Of a stretch of DNA of 10,656 nucleotides, positions 1-6,567 are shown in pieces. Numbering within the stretch: the stretch's first letter is position 1; each line of letters starts with the position of its first letter. Source of the stretch: an uncultured Desulfovibrio sp. (GTDB lineage Bacteria; Desulfobacterota; Desulfovibrionia; Desulfovibrionales; Desulfovibrionaceae); assembly GCA_900550745.1 (NCBI GenBank), contig URTO01000039.1:1-10656 (forward strand). The letters run 5' to 3'. The notes below the pieces were generated by a model. The model was not told the origin of the DNA. It searched no databases and saw only the letters and a program-made list of their open reading frames with translations. The position numbers and the translations under genes were made by a program.

Positions 1-117
1 TGCAACAAAAGAGAACGAAGAAAAAGTAAAAACTTTTTGTAAGCAGTATCCTTTTATTACAGTATATAAAATGTACCCACATCGGACGGAATATGAATGT
101 GAGATGTGTAAGTTGTC
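1..117. other. AT-rich gene-free stretch after the DNA polymerase gene
   Basis: No gene is visible in these 117 bases. The stretch is much richer in A and T than the coding region next to it. It holds a perfect 7-bp inverted repeat, AAAAAGT at 21-27 and ACTTTTT at 32-38, separated by AAAA. An A/T-only stem of this size is a weak terminator at best. On the minus strand there is also a TATACT hexamer near 50 that could be a -10 box, but no convincing -35 partner was found. The sharp change in composition at the polymerase stop may mark the end of the replication operon or a junction with other DNA. Confidence 0.4.
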
Positions 118-1998
118 TTAATGCGTTTCAGCCCAATTCGCCCCGGCCTTGAACTCTCCGGTCGTCGGGCACCGCATCCCGAAATGACGCCCCGCAAGCT
201 CGATGGATTCCACAAAGAGTTTGCCGAGGGCGTCGGCTTTTTCCGGGGCGGTGTTGAACTGAGCCTCGTCGTGGACGTGTAATACCTGCACATAGTCCTC
301 TCCCAACTTGAATCCCCGCCGTTGCGCTTCCTTATGGAAGATGACCGTGGCGAGTTTCATGAGCACGGCCCCGGCGGATTGCAGGAGCGTGTTCAGGGCC
401 GAGTGGGAAGAGCGGATAGGCAGGTGCCGCCCGTCGATGCCGATGAGGTAGGGGCGCTTGTTGGGGCCTGTGAGGACGCCCTGCACGTCGTCGATGAGCC
501 GTTTTATGGCGGGCAGTGACCGGAAGAAGCGGGCCTTGAGCGCCCGTCCCCGTTTGGTCTGGACGGCGGAAGAGGCGAGGGGTGCGACGATGGAGCCGAG
601 CTTTTCATCCCCGGCCCCGTAGAGGAAGGCGTAGATGAACGTCTTCGCGTTGTCGCGGGTTTCGAGCCCCGCCGCGTGCTGGTTGGCTGTGTGGATGTCG
701 CCTTCGAGCAGCACCTTGGCGTAGGCCCCGCCGTCGTAGGCCGCGAGGTAGTGGGCCAGCATCCGCAGTTCAAGCCCGCTGGCGTCGGCCCCGACCATGA
801 CCTGACCGGGCGGCGCGGCGAACAGGGCGCGGCAGTGTTTCCCGTACTGGCCCCGTGCCGGGATCTGCGCGAGGTTTGGGGAGTTGTGGGTGCAGCGCCC
901 GGTGACGGCCCCGTTGGTGATGACCTTGCCGTGGATGCGCCCGTCCGGGCCGACCAGCTTGAGCCAGCCGTTTTTCCCTTCCGCCAGCATCCCGATGATC
1001 TTCAAGAGTTCGAGGTAGTCCACGAGCGGCTTGCATTCGGGGAAAGGAAGGCTGGCGAGCACATCCTCATCCACCCTGGGCTGTCCCGTGTCCGTGAACT
1101 CGGAAGGCTTCCAGCCGTGCTTCTCCATGAGGCGGCCGGCTATCTGCTGCCGTGAGGCCGGGTTGAAGGGTTCGTATCTGACTTTGGTGAACGGGACGCC
1201 TTTGACGTAGCCCCGTGCCCGGTTGTTGGCCTTGGGGATGAAGATTTCCTCGATTCGTTTGGGCGGGAAAACCTCCTGCAAGGCGGTGGCGGCATCGTTC
1301 CGCTTTGCCGCGAGTTCCGCATACAGGGACTGCGCCGCCCGCTCGTCGAACCACACGCCCGCCCGTTCCTGATGGAAGATGACGGTCTGGAATTCGTGCT
1401 CAAGGGCGAGGGCTTCGGGGCTGTAACGCTGGTTGAGGATGTGGCGGTACAGGGCTTCGAGGACTGCGACATCCTGTTCGCAATACCGCTGCATGGCTTC
1501 CGACCAGCGATCCCATGCGTTTTCGGTCGTCTTGCCGTAGTCGCCCTTCATGACGCCGAGCCGTTGGCCCCATGCGTCGAGGCTGTGGCTGCCCGTGAGT
1601 TTGGGCGGGAAACGGCAGGATTTCTTGCGGAGCGCGGTGAAGTCGAGATCCTTGAGGTTGGGCCAGATGAGCCGGGAGGCGGTCAGGGTATCAAAAAGGG
1701 GTGGAAAAGTTACCCTTGGATAGAGCTTTCGGATTGCCGGGGCGTCGAAGCACAGGCCGTTGTGCGCCACGAGGAGCGGGGCCGCCGAGAGCAGCGTGAG
1801 GCCGTCTTCGATCTCCCCCGGCCCAAACGAAAAGGACTCCCCGGTAAGGAAGTCCTTCGCGCAGAGGCAATGGATGGTGGAGGTTTCGTCAAGAAGCCCG
1901 TCCGTTTCGATGTCGAAGAGCAGGGCGGGCGTTTCCGGGGTGGGAACCCATGACCAATCGAAGCCGGGGTAGGGCTCACGCTTGCGGGGCGCTGGCAT
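118..1998 (-). CDS. T7 gp5-like DNA polymerase (A family, with 3'-5' exonuclease)
   Basis: This 626-residue protein is the replicative polymerase of a T7-like phage. Its N-terminal proofreading exonuclease has all three motifs: FDIETDG with D29 and E31, AHNGLCFD with D85, and YCEQDVAV with D176. The polymerase domain has motif A (GADASGLELR, D405), motif B (RDNAKTFIYAFLYG, with R448, K452 and Y456 matching T7 R518, K522 and Y526) and motif C (VHDE, D578). It ends NWAETH, like the T7 ending NWAICH. T7 gp5 has 704 residues. Most of the difference lies around residues 244-278, where T7 carries its thioredoxin-binding insertion, so that part appears shortened. The ATG at 1998 lies two bases after the stop of the antirepressor gene and has no strong ribosome site, which suggests translational coupling. 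Identity is near certain. The processivity partner is unknown. Confidence 0.97.
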   Translation of the reverse strand: MPAPRKREPYPGFDWSWVPTPETPALLFDIETDGLLDETSTIHCLCAKDFLTGESFSFGPGEIEDGLTLLSAAPLLVAHNGLCFDAPAIRKLYPRVTFPPLFDTLTASRLIWPNLKDLDFTALRKKSCRFPPKLTGSHSLDAWGQRLGVMKGDYGKTTENAWDRWSEAMQRYCEQDVAVLEALYRHILNQRYSPEALALEHEFQTVIFHQERAGVWFDERAAQSLYAELAAKRNDAATALQEVFPPKRIEEIFIPKANNRARGYVKGVPFTKVRYEPFNPASRQQIAGRLMEKHGWKPSEFTDTGQPRVDEDVLASLPFPECKPLVDYLELLKIIGMLAEGKNGWLKLVGPDGRIHGKVITNGAVTGRCTHNSPNLAQIPARGQYGKHCRALFAAPPGQVMVGADASGLELRMLAHYLAAYDGGAYAKVLLEGDIHTANQHAAGLETRDNAKTFIYAFLYGAGDEKLGSIVAPLASSAVQTKRGRALKARFFRSLPAIKRLIDDVQGVLTGPNKRPYLIGIDGRHLPIRSSHSALNTLLQSAGAVLMKLATVIFHKEAQRRGFKLGEDYVQVLHVHDEAQFNTAPEKADALGKLFVESIELAGRHFGMRCPTTGEFKAGANWAETH

Positions 1999-2000
1999 GG

Positions 2001-2783
2001 CTAGGCCCCGATGACCTTGAGCGGCCTGTCATAACCTTTCTTCATGGTCAGCTTGCCGCCAAGGTAGAGCTTGGTGAGAAGCTGCTTCCCCTTGTCCAGC
2101 ACGATGAGGATCCCTTTGCCGTAACCGTCGGTCTTCTCCGCAAAGTGAGTGTCCCTGTACTTGGCGTAGAGGCGGTAGGTGCCGCCCTGACGGTACAGGA
2201 TGCCCGCCCGTTCCATGTCCTGTTTGGTGCTGTTTGTGTTGACCCCGCGCAGGCGGCGGCAGAATTGGGCCAGAGTGAGCTGGCGATCGGCGAAGGTGGA
2301 ATCGTAGACGCGGGCCTTGGGCTGTTCGACGGCAAGCGTCTGTTCGATCCGCAGGCGTTTTTCCTCGGCGTCGGCAAGGGCGCGGAGGGCGGCAGGGTAG
2401 TCCTTGGGCAGGGCGGGAGCGTTGGAACGGAGCTGTTCTTCCATCTCGTTGAAGCGAGCGATGTAGGCGATTTTCATGGCCCGTGCCTTGGCTCCGGTGA
2501 AGCCCATGCCGAGGAGAACAAAACCGTCCCGGCTCATGATGAACATGGGAAGAGTGCGTCCTGTGGAGTCTGTATATTCACTCAGCCCAAAATTGGTCTC
2601 AGTGAAATCGTCAGATTCCAACAGGTTGCGAATGTCCCTCACGACATGCTTGTGTTCCTTCCCAAACGCCTCCGCCACTTGAAGGCTGGTGACGGCGGGA
2701 ACCCGCTTGCCGTTGATGTCGTGCAGTTCGATGGAAACGAGGGGGGAAATGGTGGTGGAAAGGCTCTGGTTCGTGTTGGTCAT
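2001..2783 (-). CDS. rha: Rha-family phage regulatory protein / antirepressor
   Basis: This 260-residue protein has the two-part build of phage antirepressors. The N-terminal part, about residues 15-115, is a Rha domain: it includes VAEAFGKEHKHVVRDIRNL, an FIMSRDGFVLLGMGFTG block and KIAYIARFNEMEEQL. After a charged helical linker, the C-terminal part (about 165-255, with LTLAQFCRRLRG, GILYRQGGTYRLY and LDKGKQLL) resembles the KilAC/ANT DNA-binding domain. Such proteins usually influence lysogeny or counter repressors; its target here is unknown. I chose the ATG at 2783 because AGGAG lies 8 bases upstream; an in-frame TTG at 2789 is too close to that site. It sits 11 bases after the 124-aa gene and 2 bases before the DNA polymerase gene, so it is co-transcribed with replication genes, an unusual place for such a regulator. 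Confidence 0.88.
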   Translation of the reverse strand: MTNTNQSLSTTISPLVSIELHDINGKRVPAVTSLQVAEAFGKEHKHVVRDIRNLLESDDFTETNFGLSEYTDSTGRTLPMFIMSRDGFVLLGMGFTGAKARAMKIAYIARFNEMEEQLRSNAPALPKDYPAALRALADAEEKRLRIEQTLAVEQPKARVYDSTFADRQLTLAQFCRRLRGVNTNSTKQDMERAGILYRQGGTYRLYAKYRDTHFAEKTDGYGKGILIVLDKGKQLLTKLYLGGKLTMKKGYDRPLKVIGA

Positions 2784-2794
2784 GATCAAAACTC

Positions 2795-3169
2795 CTATCC
2801 GTTCATTTTCTTTTCAAAATCCGCAATGACCTTCATGATGTCCGCCGCGTCGCCAAGCATGATCGCGTCGATGGCCTTGGCGATTTCCTTTTCCGTTTTT
2901 TCGGAGAAGGCCCTGAGTTTTTTCTCATCGTATTCGGCCTTGTTTTCAAAAGCCGAAAAGTCGAAGCAGTTGCGTATGTCGTAGGTTGAGAGGTCAGGGC
3001 GTAGGGGAACCGCCCCGGCGTAAACGAGTTCCCGTTTTTCGGCATCCGTCAGCTTGCGTTCCTCGCGGAGAAGGCAGGAGCGTTCCTTGTAGACGTTTAC
3101 TTTTTTCATGCCTGCCTCACGGATGCGGGACACGGCGTAGTTGCGCTGTTCCTTGGTTACGGCCGCCAT
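2795..3169 (-). CDS. Hypothetical protein, 124 aa, in the replication operon
   Basis: I do not recognise this protein. It is 124 residues, rich in Lys, Glu and Arg, and mostly helical in character, with no signal peptide or membrane segment. It begins MAAVTKEQRNYAVSRIREAG and ends with the charged helix ADIMKVIADFEKKMNG. The frame stays open upstream to 3301, but the ATG at 3169 is the clear start because AAGGAG lies 7 bases before it and upstream DNA already codes for primase-helicase in another frame. The primase-helicase stop TGA is one base before this ATG, and its last codons form the ribosome site, so the two are translationally coupled. Its place between helicase and polymerase suggests a role in replication or in takeover of the host, but this is context only. 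Confidence 0.8.
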   Translation of the reverse strand: MAAVTKEQRNYAVSRIREAGMKKVNVYKERSCLLREERKLTDAEKRELVYAGAVPLRPDLSTYDIRNCFDFSAFENKAEYDEKKLRAFSEKTEKEIAKAIDAIMLGDAADIMKVIADFEKKMNG

Positions 3170-3170
3170 C

Positions 3171-4680
3171 TCAAAACTCCTTTTCTTGTTGTTCTCTGGT
3201 GTTGCCGTTGTCCTCCCACGGCGGGGGCGGAGACTGTGGGGAGGCTGCGGGCGTCCCTTCCTTCTGGAATCCGTAGGCCGCCCCGCCCATGCCGTCGCCA
3301 TCGCCGCAGGGCAGGAGCCGCCCTGTTTCCCGGTCGTACCTGACCGTGCCCGCCAGCCCGGTGATGCCGAGGGGACGGTTTTTCAGGACGCGGACGGTCG
3401 CCGTGTCCGGTTCGTCGCCCTGCTGGTCGCGTTCGAGGCTGACCACCACGTCCGACACCTGTTCGAGGCTGCCGGATCCGCGCAGATCCGTGAGGCTGAC
3501 CGGGCGGCCCTCGTTGTAGCTTTTGCCCTTGTCGGGGCGTTTCAGGTGGACGACCGCCAGCACGAGGATGCCCGTCTCTTCGATGAGGGAGCGCAGCCGG
3601 GTCATGAGCTTGTCGATGACCTTGCGTTCGGACTCGCCTTCGCTCTCGTCGAGGCCCGACACCACGATGGAGATGTGGTCGAGCACGATGGCCTTGCAGC
3701 CGAGGCCCACAGCGAGGTAGCGCAGCTTCGACAGGAGCGTGTCGATGTCGGATGATCCGAAATGGTCGTAGATGTACCATTTCCCGTTGCCCATCACGGC
3801 GTCGAAGGCGGCTTTCAGGTCGGCTTCGGGCACGCTTGCGTGGGCGGCGGGCAGGTGCAGGGGCTTGTTGAGGCGGATGCCGAGGTAGCGGCGGGCGTTG
3901 CGGGCGGGGTTTTCTTCAAGGGCCATGACGCCGAGCGTGAGCCCGTGCGCCATCATGAGGTGGTAGGCGATTTCGTTGACGATGGTGGACTTGCCGATGC
4001 CCGATCCCGCCGTGAACAGCACGAGTTCGCCGAGGCGCACCCCGCCGAGCTTGGCGTTCAGGCCCGGATAGGGGATGTCGTAGCCCGCTGGCGGGGGCTT
4101 CCTGATGTCGTCCCACAGTTCGGCACCGGATCGGATGCCGTCGGGCCGATAGGGAACCGCGCCCCACAGGGCGTCGATGAGCTCCTTGCCCTTGCCCGCC
4201 ACGAGGCAGTCGTTGGCGTCCTTCATCGGGAGGCGGGCGATCTTGGCCTTGCCCGGACTGAGCAGGAGGGCGCATTCCTTGGCGGCCTTCTGTCCCGGTT
4301 CGTCCATGTCGAAGGCGAAGACCACCTCGTCGAACGATTCCAGCCATTCGAGGCTGGCCCGGATGTATTTTGCCCCGGAGCTGGAGCCGTTGGGCAGGCT
4401 GACCACGGGCCATTTGTTGCCTTGAAGCTGGCTGATGGAGAGGCAGTCGATTTCGCCTTCGGTGACGATGGCCTTCCTGCCGCCCCGCCGCCAGAGGTTC
4501 TGCCCGAACAGCGCGGCCTTGGATGCGGATCCGCGCCAGCGGAACTCCTTGCCCTCGAAGCGCAGGTGTTGGGCCACGAGGACGCCTTCATGGTCGTAGA
4601 GCGGGGCGGCGTGGCAGTATTTGTCCCCAACCTTGCCGATGCCGTACCCGAAGTGCTCGCATGTTTCCTGCGTGATGCCC
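3171..4680 (-). CDS. T7 gp4-like primase-helicase, main part (TOPRIM primase and hexameric helicase)
   Basis: This is the bulk of a gp4-type bifunctional primase-helicase, which unwinds DNA 5'-3' and makes primers. From the point matching T7 ALTARGISKETC, here GITQETC, it runs through the TOPRIM primase core (VTEGEIDCLS and FAFDMDEPGQKA) and a RecA-like helicase with Walker A GSGIGKST (lysine about residue 319 of the joined protein; T7 K318), the LDHISIVVSG motif (Walker B region) and DLRGSGSLEQVSD. It ends KEF; T7 gp4 also ends in Phe, at the tail that contacts the DNA polymerase. The start and zinc domain are in another frame (4945-4678). As read, this frame is open up to 4862, but the residues above about 4690 do not match the family. 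Adding one G to the GGG run at 4678-4680 joins the parts into about 591 residues, against 566 in T7. Either the gene is broken or the sequence has an error. Confidence 0.93.
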
Positions 4681-4945
4681 GCGCTTTCAGGGGCATGAAC
4701 GTTACCGGGACGGGATCGAACGGAACGGGGCCTTTCTGCCTGTCCATGCGCCCAGAACCTCCTTGAGCGGTTTCGTAGTAGCCGCACGCATGGCAGTAGC
4801 CGTGCCCGTCGCTGTAGCGTGCGAGGTTGTCGCCGTTCCGGTCGCCGCCGTTCCGTCTGCATTGCGGGCAGGGCTCGTGATGGGAGAATGTGCTGTCTTC
4901 ATGGGAGTGCCGCTCACTGCTTTTGTCGTTTTTTCTGCTGTTCAT
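4678..4945 (-). CDS. T7 gp4-like primase-helicase, N-terminal zinc-binding domain (other frame)
   Basis: This is the primer-template recognition domain of the gp4-like protein. Four cysteines, C26-x2-C29 and C51-x2-C54, form the zinc ribbon, and YSDGHGYCHAC closely follows T7 FSDGHTFCYVC. The frame then reads to FMPLKAR, matching T7 SALTAR, after which homology jumps to the -1 frame with GITQETC. As read, this frame continues without homology to a stop near 4223. The ATG at 4945 overlaps the endonuclease gene by 32 bases and has only a weak GGGA site about 10 bases upstream. An internal ATG at 4747, after the zinc domain, has a far better ribosome site (see separate entry). Zinc-domain identity is strong from the four cysteines and the SDGH block. 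Treat it as one gene with the 3171-4680 part. Confidence 0.9.
4745..4764 (-). promoter_or_regulatory. Internal ribosome site and start codon for a short, zinc-less helicase form (4B-like)
   Basis: Inside the primase-helicase gene, AAGGAGGT (4764-4757) is a full Shine-Dalgarno match, 9 bases before an in-frame ATG (4747-4745; residue 67 of the long form, MDRQKG). It falls just after the last zinc-ribbon cysteine pair. T7 gene 4 makes a full-length 4A and a zinc-less 4B from an internal start at Met64, and this arrangement copies that position. The short form would have about 525 residues if the downstream frame break is repaired. The codons over the site encode Q-G-G-S-G, a plausible linker, so chance is not excluded, but match and spacing are better than at the first start. 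Confidence 0.7.
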
Positions 4946-5420
4946 GGGGTGTTGTTCCCGTTGCCGCCGCGAACGCCCGCCTGCTCCTGACGCCGGGCCT
5001 GTGTTTCAGCCAGCCGTCGGGAACCGTCGGCCCTTTGCACCACGGGAAGCCGTTCTTCTCGCACCAGTCCGCCTGCGTGACGGTCTTTGTGAGTTTCGCG
5101 TTGGGCGTCTGGAGCACGAAGCGGATGTCGAGATGGGGGTACTGCTGCCTGATGAGCAGCATCTTGTCCCGGTCGGCCTTGCCGAGTTCGCCTTTGGCTT
5201 CGATGAGGATGCACTGGCCGGGCAATATCCAGTCGGGCGTGTAGGTCGCCGTCGTGGTGACGGAATACGGCAGGCGGGCCGATTCATAGGCCGCCCCCGT
5301 GCCTTCGAGGGATGCCGCGATGTCGGCCTCGAACTGGCTGCGGTAGCCCGTGCGCCGCCTGACCTCGTTCCAGCGGGCGTATTGCGCGGCCCGGCTTCTG
5401 CTAGAACTGCGGAACGTCAT
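4914..5420 (-). CDS. T7 gp3-like endonuclease I (Holliday junction resolvase)
   Basis: This 168-residue protein matches T7 endonuclease I (149 residues), which cuts branched DNA such as four-way junctions and helps break down host DNA. The catalytic set of this PD-(D/E)xK enzyme is present: E31 (in QFEADIAASLEG), D63 (YTPDWILPG), E74 and K76 (IEAKG). The block DKMLLIRQQYPHLDIRFVL closely matches T7 HLLIREQHPELDIRIVF, and WCEKNGFPW matches FCEKHGIKF. The N terminus is basic and about ten residues longer than in T7, and the C-terminal tail is basic and probably disordered. The ATG at 5420 overlaps the SSB gene by 20 bases; a GGCGGAAAC stretch just upstream may serve as a weak ribosome site. Its end overlaps the primase start, so no lysozyme gene (T7 3.5) lies between them. 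Confidence 0.94.
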   Translation of the reverse strand: MTFRSSSRSRAAQYARWNEVRRRTGYRSQFEADIAASLEGTGAAYESARLPYSVTTTATYTPDWILPGQCILIEAKGELGKADRDKMLLIRQQYPHLDIRFVLQTPNAKLTKTVTQADWCEKNGFPWCKGPTVPDGWLKHRPGVRSRRAFAAATGTTPHEQQKKRQKQ

Positions 5421-6084
5421 CGGCGGTTTCCGCCATGTCCGGGGAAGCGGCTGCGTCCGTGCCGTCGGACGTGAACCCGCCTTCTTCCGCGCCGAAGCCG
5501 TAGTCGGCGGCGGATCGTTCGCCGGAAGCGTTCAGTTTGATGATCTGCACGGCGTTCAGGTAGAGCGAGAGGCCGCCCATGCCCTGACCTTCGACGAAGT
5601 AGGGCGCACAGCAGAAGGCGACGCGGATGACGGAGCCGTTGCCGGGTTCGTCGGGCAGCTTGACGGGCTGCTGCATGGAGTCGAACAGGGGGACTTTGCG
5701 CTGGACTTTGACGCCCTGACGGTTTTCGTAGAACGCGCCCGTCTTGAAGCGGAAAAGCCTGCGCCCCGTGGGGTTGCCCTCGCGGTCGTATTCTTCCGGG
5801 CCGACCTCGTTGAACTTGACCTCGCCGAACTTCTTCCTGGTCTGCGGCTTCAAGCCGTCGAACTTTTCTTCGGCCTCGGCGCGGGCGGCGTCGATCTCGT
5901 GGGCGATGAGATCGTCGAGCTTTGCGGCGGCGTCGGCGTCAAGGGCCAGCGTGACGTTGAAGCTGCCCTTTTCGTCGGGGTACTGCTCCGTGCCGTAGTC
6001 CACGTTGACGAGGTGGGCGAACAGGGACTCGCCCTTGGGGGTGGCGTAGGTGGTGCGCTTCTTCTTTTCAGGGGTCGTTGCCAT
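5401..6084 (-). CDS. T7 gp2.5-like single-stranded DNA-binding protein
   Basis: This 227-residue protein matches T7 gp2.5 (232 residues), which coats single-stranded DNA and organises the replisome. The N-terminal region around HLVNVDYGTEQYPDEKG and FNVTLAL follows the T7 PDYGNEERGFGNPRGVYKVDL block of the OB fold, and a lysine-rich middle part (KPQTRKKFGEVKFNE) precedes the FRFKTGAFYE strand. The last 30 residues are acidic and end DDVPQF. In T7 the acidic tail and its final Phe contact the polymerase and helicase, so the ending here is a strong family mark. The ATG at 6084 has AGGAG 8 bases upstream, and that site overlaps the stop of the small gene before it. Overall similarity is modest, as usual in this family; assignment rests on gene order, size, the N-terminal block and the tail. 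Confidence 0.88.
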   Translation of the reverse strand: MATTPEKKKRTTYATPKGESLFAHLVNVDYGTEQYPDEKGSFNVTLALDADAAAKLDDLIAHEIDAARAEAEEKFDGLKPQTRKKFGEVKFNEVGPEEYDREGNPTGRRLFRFKTGAFYENRQGVKVQRKVPLFDSMQQPVKLPDEPGNGSVIRVAFCCAPYFVEGQGMGGLSLYLNAVQIIKLNASGERSAADYGFGAEEGGFTSDGTDAAASPDMAETADDVPQF

Positions 6085-6097
6085 GTGGTGTGCTCCT

Positions 6098-6406
6098 CTA
6101 AAGGATTTCGTTGTTGACGAAGTCGTCCACCGCCCGGAATTCGGGGCGGCGGCCTTCGCCGTCGTTCATGCAGTTCCGGGCCATGCCCATGAGGTCGGGC
6201 ACGGGGAGGCCCGCCGACTCCGCAGCCATGAGGAAGGCGCAGGTCAGGCCCATCAGACGCGCCCCTTTGAGGGGGGAATGCTGGACGGCGTCGGCCACGG
6301 ACATGGTTGCGCGGGCCGCTTCTTTCAGGGGGACGCTGCCCATGAGGTCGCGGAGGGCGGCGGGGATGGGCTGGCGGCTGGTGATGTGTTGGTGTCGCTT
6401 TTCGAT
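6098..6406 (-). CDS. Small hypothetical protein between RNA polymerase and SSB genes
   Basis: I do not recognise this protein. The frame ends at TAG (6098), which overlaps the ribosome site of the SSB gene, as expected for an operon. The first ATG is at 6343 and would give 81 residues, but it has no ribosome site. In frame 21 codons upstream, at 6406, is an ATC preceded by AAGGAG (6419-6414) with ideal 7-base spacing. Starting there gives 102 residues, beginning EKRHQHITSRQPIP after the initiator and running through LPVPDLMGMARNCMND to FVNNEIL. ATC is a very rare start, so either this is such a case, the base is a substitution or error for ATG, or the shorter form is real. The protein has Met-rich helices and no signal peptide. 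The T7 genes between 1 and 2.5 (kinase, ligase and others) have no visible counterpart here. Confidence 0.6.
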   Translation of the reverse strand: MEKRHQHITSRQPIPAALRDLMGSVPLKEAARATMSVADAVQHSPLKGARLMGLTCAFLMAAESAGLPVPDLMGMARNCMNDGEGRRPEFRAVDDFVNNEIL

Positions 6407-6567
6407 GGTGGGGCTCCTTGTTGTTGACGGGTGGACATGAGGGGAAGAGGGGAGGGAACACCCCCTCCAGACCCTTGCGGCGGGGACGGGTGGATGGGGG
6501 TGCTCTCTCCGTAGGTGGGTGGTAATTCCAACTAGGCTTTACTTATGGTAAATAGCTTTTCTGATAT
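6407..6567 (-). other. Intergenic leader after the RNA polymerase gene
   Basis: This gap of about 160 bases separates the RNA polymerase stop from the small gene. It holds the candidate phage promoter (separate entry), the AAGGAG ribosome site at 6419-6414, and, just below the polymerase stop, a short inverted repeat TTTAC/GTAAA (6539-6553) that could be a weak hairpin. No open frame here looks coding. In T7-like phages this is a normal place for a phage promoter that starts the replication operon once the polymerase has been made. Confidence 0.4.
6504..6527 (-). promoter_or_regulatory. Candidate phage RNA polymerase promoter (T3/T7-type layout)
   Basis: On the minus strand this site starts AATTACCACCCACCTACGG and continues AGAGA. 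The T3 promoter consensus starts AATTAACCCTCACTAAAG and continues GGAGA. The AATTA block, the C-rich CxC/CAC recognition part and the purine-rich start region fall in the same register. The site follows the RNA polymerase gene and precedes the replication operon, where T7-like phages place such promoters. It is a single copy in this window, so no consensus can be built, and it would need to match this polymerase, whose specificity loop differs from that of T7. Confidence 0.45.

Noticed and set aside
21..38. Terminator after the DNA polymerase gene
   Set aside because: The 7-bp stem is almost only A and T and would be unstable; kept only as a note in the gene-free stretch.
1950..2984. Long plus-strand open frame of 344 codons
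   Set aside because: It lies antisense across the rha gene and parts of its neighbours, and has no recognisable domain; it is a shadow caused by GC-rich codon use on the other strand.
3762..4766. Long plus-strand open frame of 334 codons
   Set aside because: It is antisense to the primase-helicase, whose motifs are unmistakable; Val/Ala/Gly-rich composition is typical of a shadow frame.
6040..6062. Second copy of the phage promoter (ACCACCTACG on the minus strand)
   Set aside because: Only about 10 bases match, it lacks the AATTA block and the purine start, and it lies inside the SSB coding sequence at a conserved-looking N terminus.
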